From assembly GCA_910579595.1 (NCBI GenBank), contig CAJTVM010000017.1, positions 1 through 31,856 of the forward strand: 31,856 nucleotides of DNA. The letters run 5' to 3'. Shown piece after piece: positions 30,488-31,856 of the stretch (positions are counted from its first letter, which is position 1; each line of letters begins with the position of its first letter). Source of the DNA: an uncultured Oscillospiraceae bacterium. GTDB lineage: Bacteria; Bacillota; Clostridia; Oscillospirales; Oscillospiraceae. The position numbers and the translations under genes were made by a program. Under the pieces are notes generated by a model. It was not told the origin of the DNA, ran no database searches, and saw nothing but the letters and a program-made list of their open reading frames with translations.

Positions 30488-31255
30488 ATGCTTTTTGATA
30501 CCCATGCCCACTATGACGCGGCCCAGTTCGACAGCGACAGGGACGCGGTGCTGTCCGCCCTCCCCGACCAGGGGGTGGGGCTGGTGGTCAATCCTGGCTG
30601 CGACCTGGAAAGCTCCCGCAAGGCCGCGGCGCTGGCAGAGCGTTACCCCTTCCTCTACGCCGCCGTAGGGGTTCACCCGGAGGAGTGCGCGGACTGGCGG
30701 GACAGCGATGTGGACGAGCTGCGCACCCTGGCCACCCAGCCCCGGGTGGTAGCCGTCGGGGAGATCGGGCTGGATTATTACTGGCCGGAAAACCCGCCCC
30801 GGGCGCTTCAGCAGAGGGTGTTTCGCGCCCAGCTGGCCCTGGCCTCGGAGCTGGATCTCCCGGTGATCGTTCACGATAGGGAGGCCCACGGGGACAGCAT
30901 GGCCATCGTCCGGGAGTTCCCCCAGGTGCGGGGGGTGTTCCACTGCTTCTCCGGCAGCGCGGAAATGGCGAAGGAGCTGGTGAAGCTGGGGTGGATGATC
31001 TCCTTCACCGGGGTGCTCACCTACAAAAACGCCCGTAAGTCGGTGGAAGCCGCCCAGGCCATCCCCATGGACCGGCTGATGATTGAGACGGACAGCCCCT
31101 ACATGGCCCCTGTCCCCCATCGGGGGAAGCGGAACCACTCCGGCTATGTGGCCCACACCTGCCAGCGCCTGGCTGAGATCAAGGGAATCGCTGCGGAGGA
31201 GTGCGCCCAGATCACCTGGGAGAACGGAATCCGTTTTTTCCAAATATCGGTTTAA
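30488..31255 (+). CDS. tatD: TatD family metal-dependent hydrolase
   Basis: This 255-residue TIM-barrel protein of the TatD DNase family (YcfH/YabD branch) has the metal-binding pattern in order: DTHAHYD (H6, H8), GEIGLDYYW (E92), IVHDREAH, FHCFSGSAEMA and IETDSPYMAP. Relatives have 3'-5' exonuclease or AP-endonuclease activity in DNA repair. The ATG at 30488 has AAAGGAG about 7 nt upstream. It directly follows metG, the order seen in Bacillus (metS-yabD), but the strong terminator between them suggests that its expression is reduced or separately controlled. Confidence 0.95.
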   Translation: MLFDTHAHYDAAQFDSDRDAVLSALPDQGVGLVVNPGCDLESSRKAAALAERYPFLYAAVGVHPEECADWRDSDVDELRTLATQPRVVAVGEIGLDYYWPENPPRALQQRVFRAQLALASELDLPVIVHDREAHGDSMAIVREFPQVRGVFHCFSGSAEMAKELVKLGWMISFTGVLTYKNARKSVEAAQAIPMDRLMIETDSPYMAPVPHRGKRNHSGYVAHTCQRLAEIKGIAAEECAQITWENGIRFFQISV

Positions 31256-31371
31256 AATGGTGATTTTTAGAGTTTTGGCCGTTTTACTCATAGTTATTGG
31301 CAAATATTGTCGGGAAATGATGAAAATATTTTTCTGATTTCTTACTTTCTCAGAATATTTTGAAAATTCTC
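31256..31371 (+). other. AT-rich gap before the cold-shock promoter
   Basis: A 116-bp AT-rich stretch contains a weak interrupted dyad (AAAATATT and its complement near 31323-31361). It could be a poor tatD terminator or act as an UP-like element for the strong promoter that follows. Confidence 0.3.
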
Positions 31372-31400
31372 TTGACACCCCCTTTACAAGGTGTTATACT
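31372..31400 (+). promoter_or_regulatory. Cold-shock gene promoter
   Basis: A perfect TTGACA (31372-31377), a 17-nt spacer and TATACT (31395-31400), preceded by AT-rich DNA. Confidence 0.9.
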
Positions 31401-31431
31401 GATAGTGGTTTTGATGTATGAACTGATTTGT

Positions 31432-31471
31432 GTCCGCCCCTTCGTACAGTCGAAAGGGGGCGGACTTTTTT
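31432..31471 (+). terminator. Intrinsic-terminator-like hairpin inside the cold-shock leader
   Basis: GTCCGCCCC (31432-31440) pairs with GGGGCGGAC (31457-31465), followed by six U residues (31466-31471). It lies between the promoter and the ribosome site of the cold-shock gene, so transcripts must read through it. It may be an attenuator, or may end a short leader RNA of about 65 nt. Confidence 0.75.
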
Positions 31472-31517
31472 CATCTACCTTCAAAACGAAATTTTACAAA
31501 TAAGGAGGAAACAGGAA

Positions 31518-31736
31518 ATGAACGGTACTGTCAAATGGTTCAACGCGGAAAAGGGCTATGGCTTCATCACCCCTGACGATGGCAGCGAGGACGTGTTCGT
31601 CCACTTCTCCGCCATCGTAGCCGAGGGCTACAAGAAGCTGTTGGAGGGCCAGAAGGTCACCTTTGAGACCGAGCCCGACCCCCGCGGTGCCAAGGGCGTG
31701 CGCGCCACCAACGTGGTCGCCCAGCCCGAGGAGTAA
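31518..31736 (+). CDS. csp: Cold-shock protein (CspA family)
   Basis: This 72-residue single-domain OB-fold protein starts MNGTVKWFNAEKGYGFI. The two RNA-binding motifs KGYGFI (RNP1) and VFVHFSAI (RNP2) are intact. CspA-type proteins bind single-stranded RNA, melt secondary structure and can act as transcription antiterminators. The ATG at 31518 follows AAGGAGG by about 10 nt. It is monocistronic, with a leader of about 110 nt that carries a terminator-like hairpin. This opens the possibility that the protein controls its own readthrough. Confidence 0.97.
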   Translation: MNGTVKWFNAEKGYGFITPDDGSEDVFVHFSAIVAEGYKKLLEGQKVTFETEPDPRGAKGVRATNVVAQPEE

Positions 31737-31747
31737 TCCACGCAGAA

Positions 31748-31774
31748 AAAGCCTGCCGCTATGCGGCAGGCTTT
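31748..31774 (+). terminator. Cold-shock gene terminator
   Basis: A 12-bp perfect stem (31748-31759 with 31763-31774) with a 3-nt loop, followed by CATTTAT. Confidence 0.9.
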
Positions 31775-31816
31775 CATTTATGCCTTTGAAATACTATTGT
31801 TTTTAAAATATTTTTA

Positions 31817-31845
31817 TTGACAATATCATTCCCGTGCTGTATAAT
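31817..31845 (+). promoter_or_regulatory. Consensus promoter for a gene beyond the window
   Basis: Perfect TTGACA (31817-31822), 17-nt spacer and perfect TATAAT (31840-31845). The transcript would run out of the window. Confidence 0.85.
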
Positions 31846-31856
31846 AACAATTGTGC

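Overview
The window comes from a GC-rich bacterium of the Firmicutes, most likely a gut Clostridia of the Oscillospiraceae (Flavonifractor/Pseudoflavonifractor/Lawsonibacter type). That placement is an inference. It rests on strong AGGAGG ribosome sites, many GTG/TTG starts, a T-box riboswitch, the rpsF-ssb-rpsR and gdpP-rplI-dnaB gene orders, a 2-hydroxyacyl-CoA dehydratase-type activase locus, and coding sequence with about 80-90% G/C at third positions.

Layout. Positions 1-462 hold the end of an unrecognised gene cut by the window edge. Positions 559-4027 (minus strand) carry two ECF sigma-factor loci: one sigma factor followed by a DUF2461 protein, and one sigma factor overlapping a membrane anti-sigma-like protein, followed by a 40-codon coding-like stretch. 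Positions 4201-5664 hold a NYN-domain/LOTUS RNase-like protein (+) convergent with a TVP38/TMEM64 membrane protein (-). Positions 5831-6930 (minus) are rpsF-ssb-rpsR, diverging from ilvE (7281-8348, +). A third ECF sigma/anti-sigma pair (8460-9567, -) has a 139-bp tandem duplication in its upstream region. An archaeal-type (type 2) valS follows (10029-12419, -).

The 850-bp gap between valS and cysE is the densest non-coding stretch. It contains a 162-bp MITE-like element, a 16-bp perfect hairpin, a minus-strand promoter with a palindromic operator and no recognisable gene, a solo MITE end, and a Cys T-box leader that drives cysE-cysS (13272-15390). A matching MITE left end sits directly after ilvE, so 8349-12984 is bracketed by inverted MITE ends with TAA on both sides.

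Positions 15618-18596 encode a three-gene operon: two COG3580/COG3581-type cysteine-rich proteins and a COG1924 (HgdC/BadF-type) ATP-dependent activase. This is probably a low-potential electron-transfer system whose substrate is unknown. From 18683 onward runs a long housekeeping series on the plus strand: gdpP, rplI, a small zinc-ribbon membrane protein, dnaB, tilS, hpt, ftsH, lepB, an unknown polytopic membrane protein, metG, tatD, and a cold-shock gene whose leader carries an intrinsic-terminator-like hairpin. The window ends on a consensus promoter for a gene beyond it.

Together the genes cover translation (S6, S18, L9, Val/Cys/Met tRNA ligases, TilS), replication (SSB, DnaB), envelope and protein quality control (FtsH, LepB, ECF systems), c-di-AMP turnover (GdpP), and sulfur and branched-chain amino-acid metabolism. 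The least understood parts are the activase trio and the accessory DNA between ilvE and cysE.
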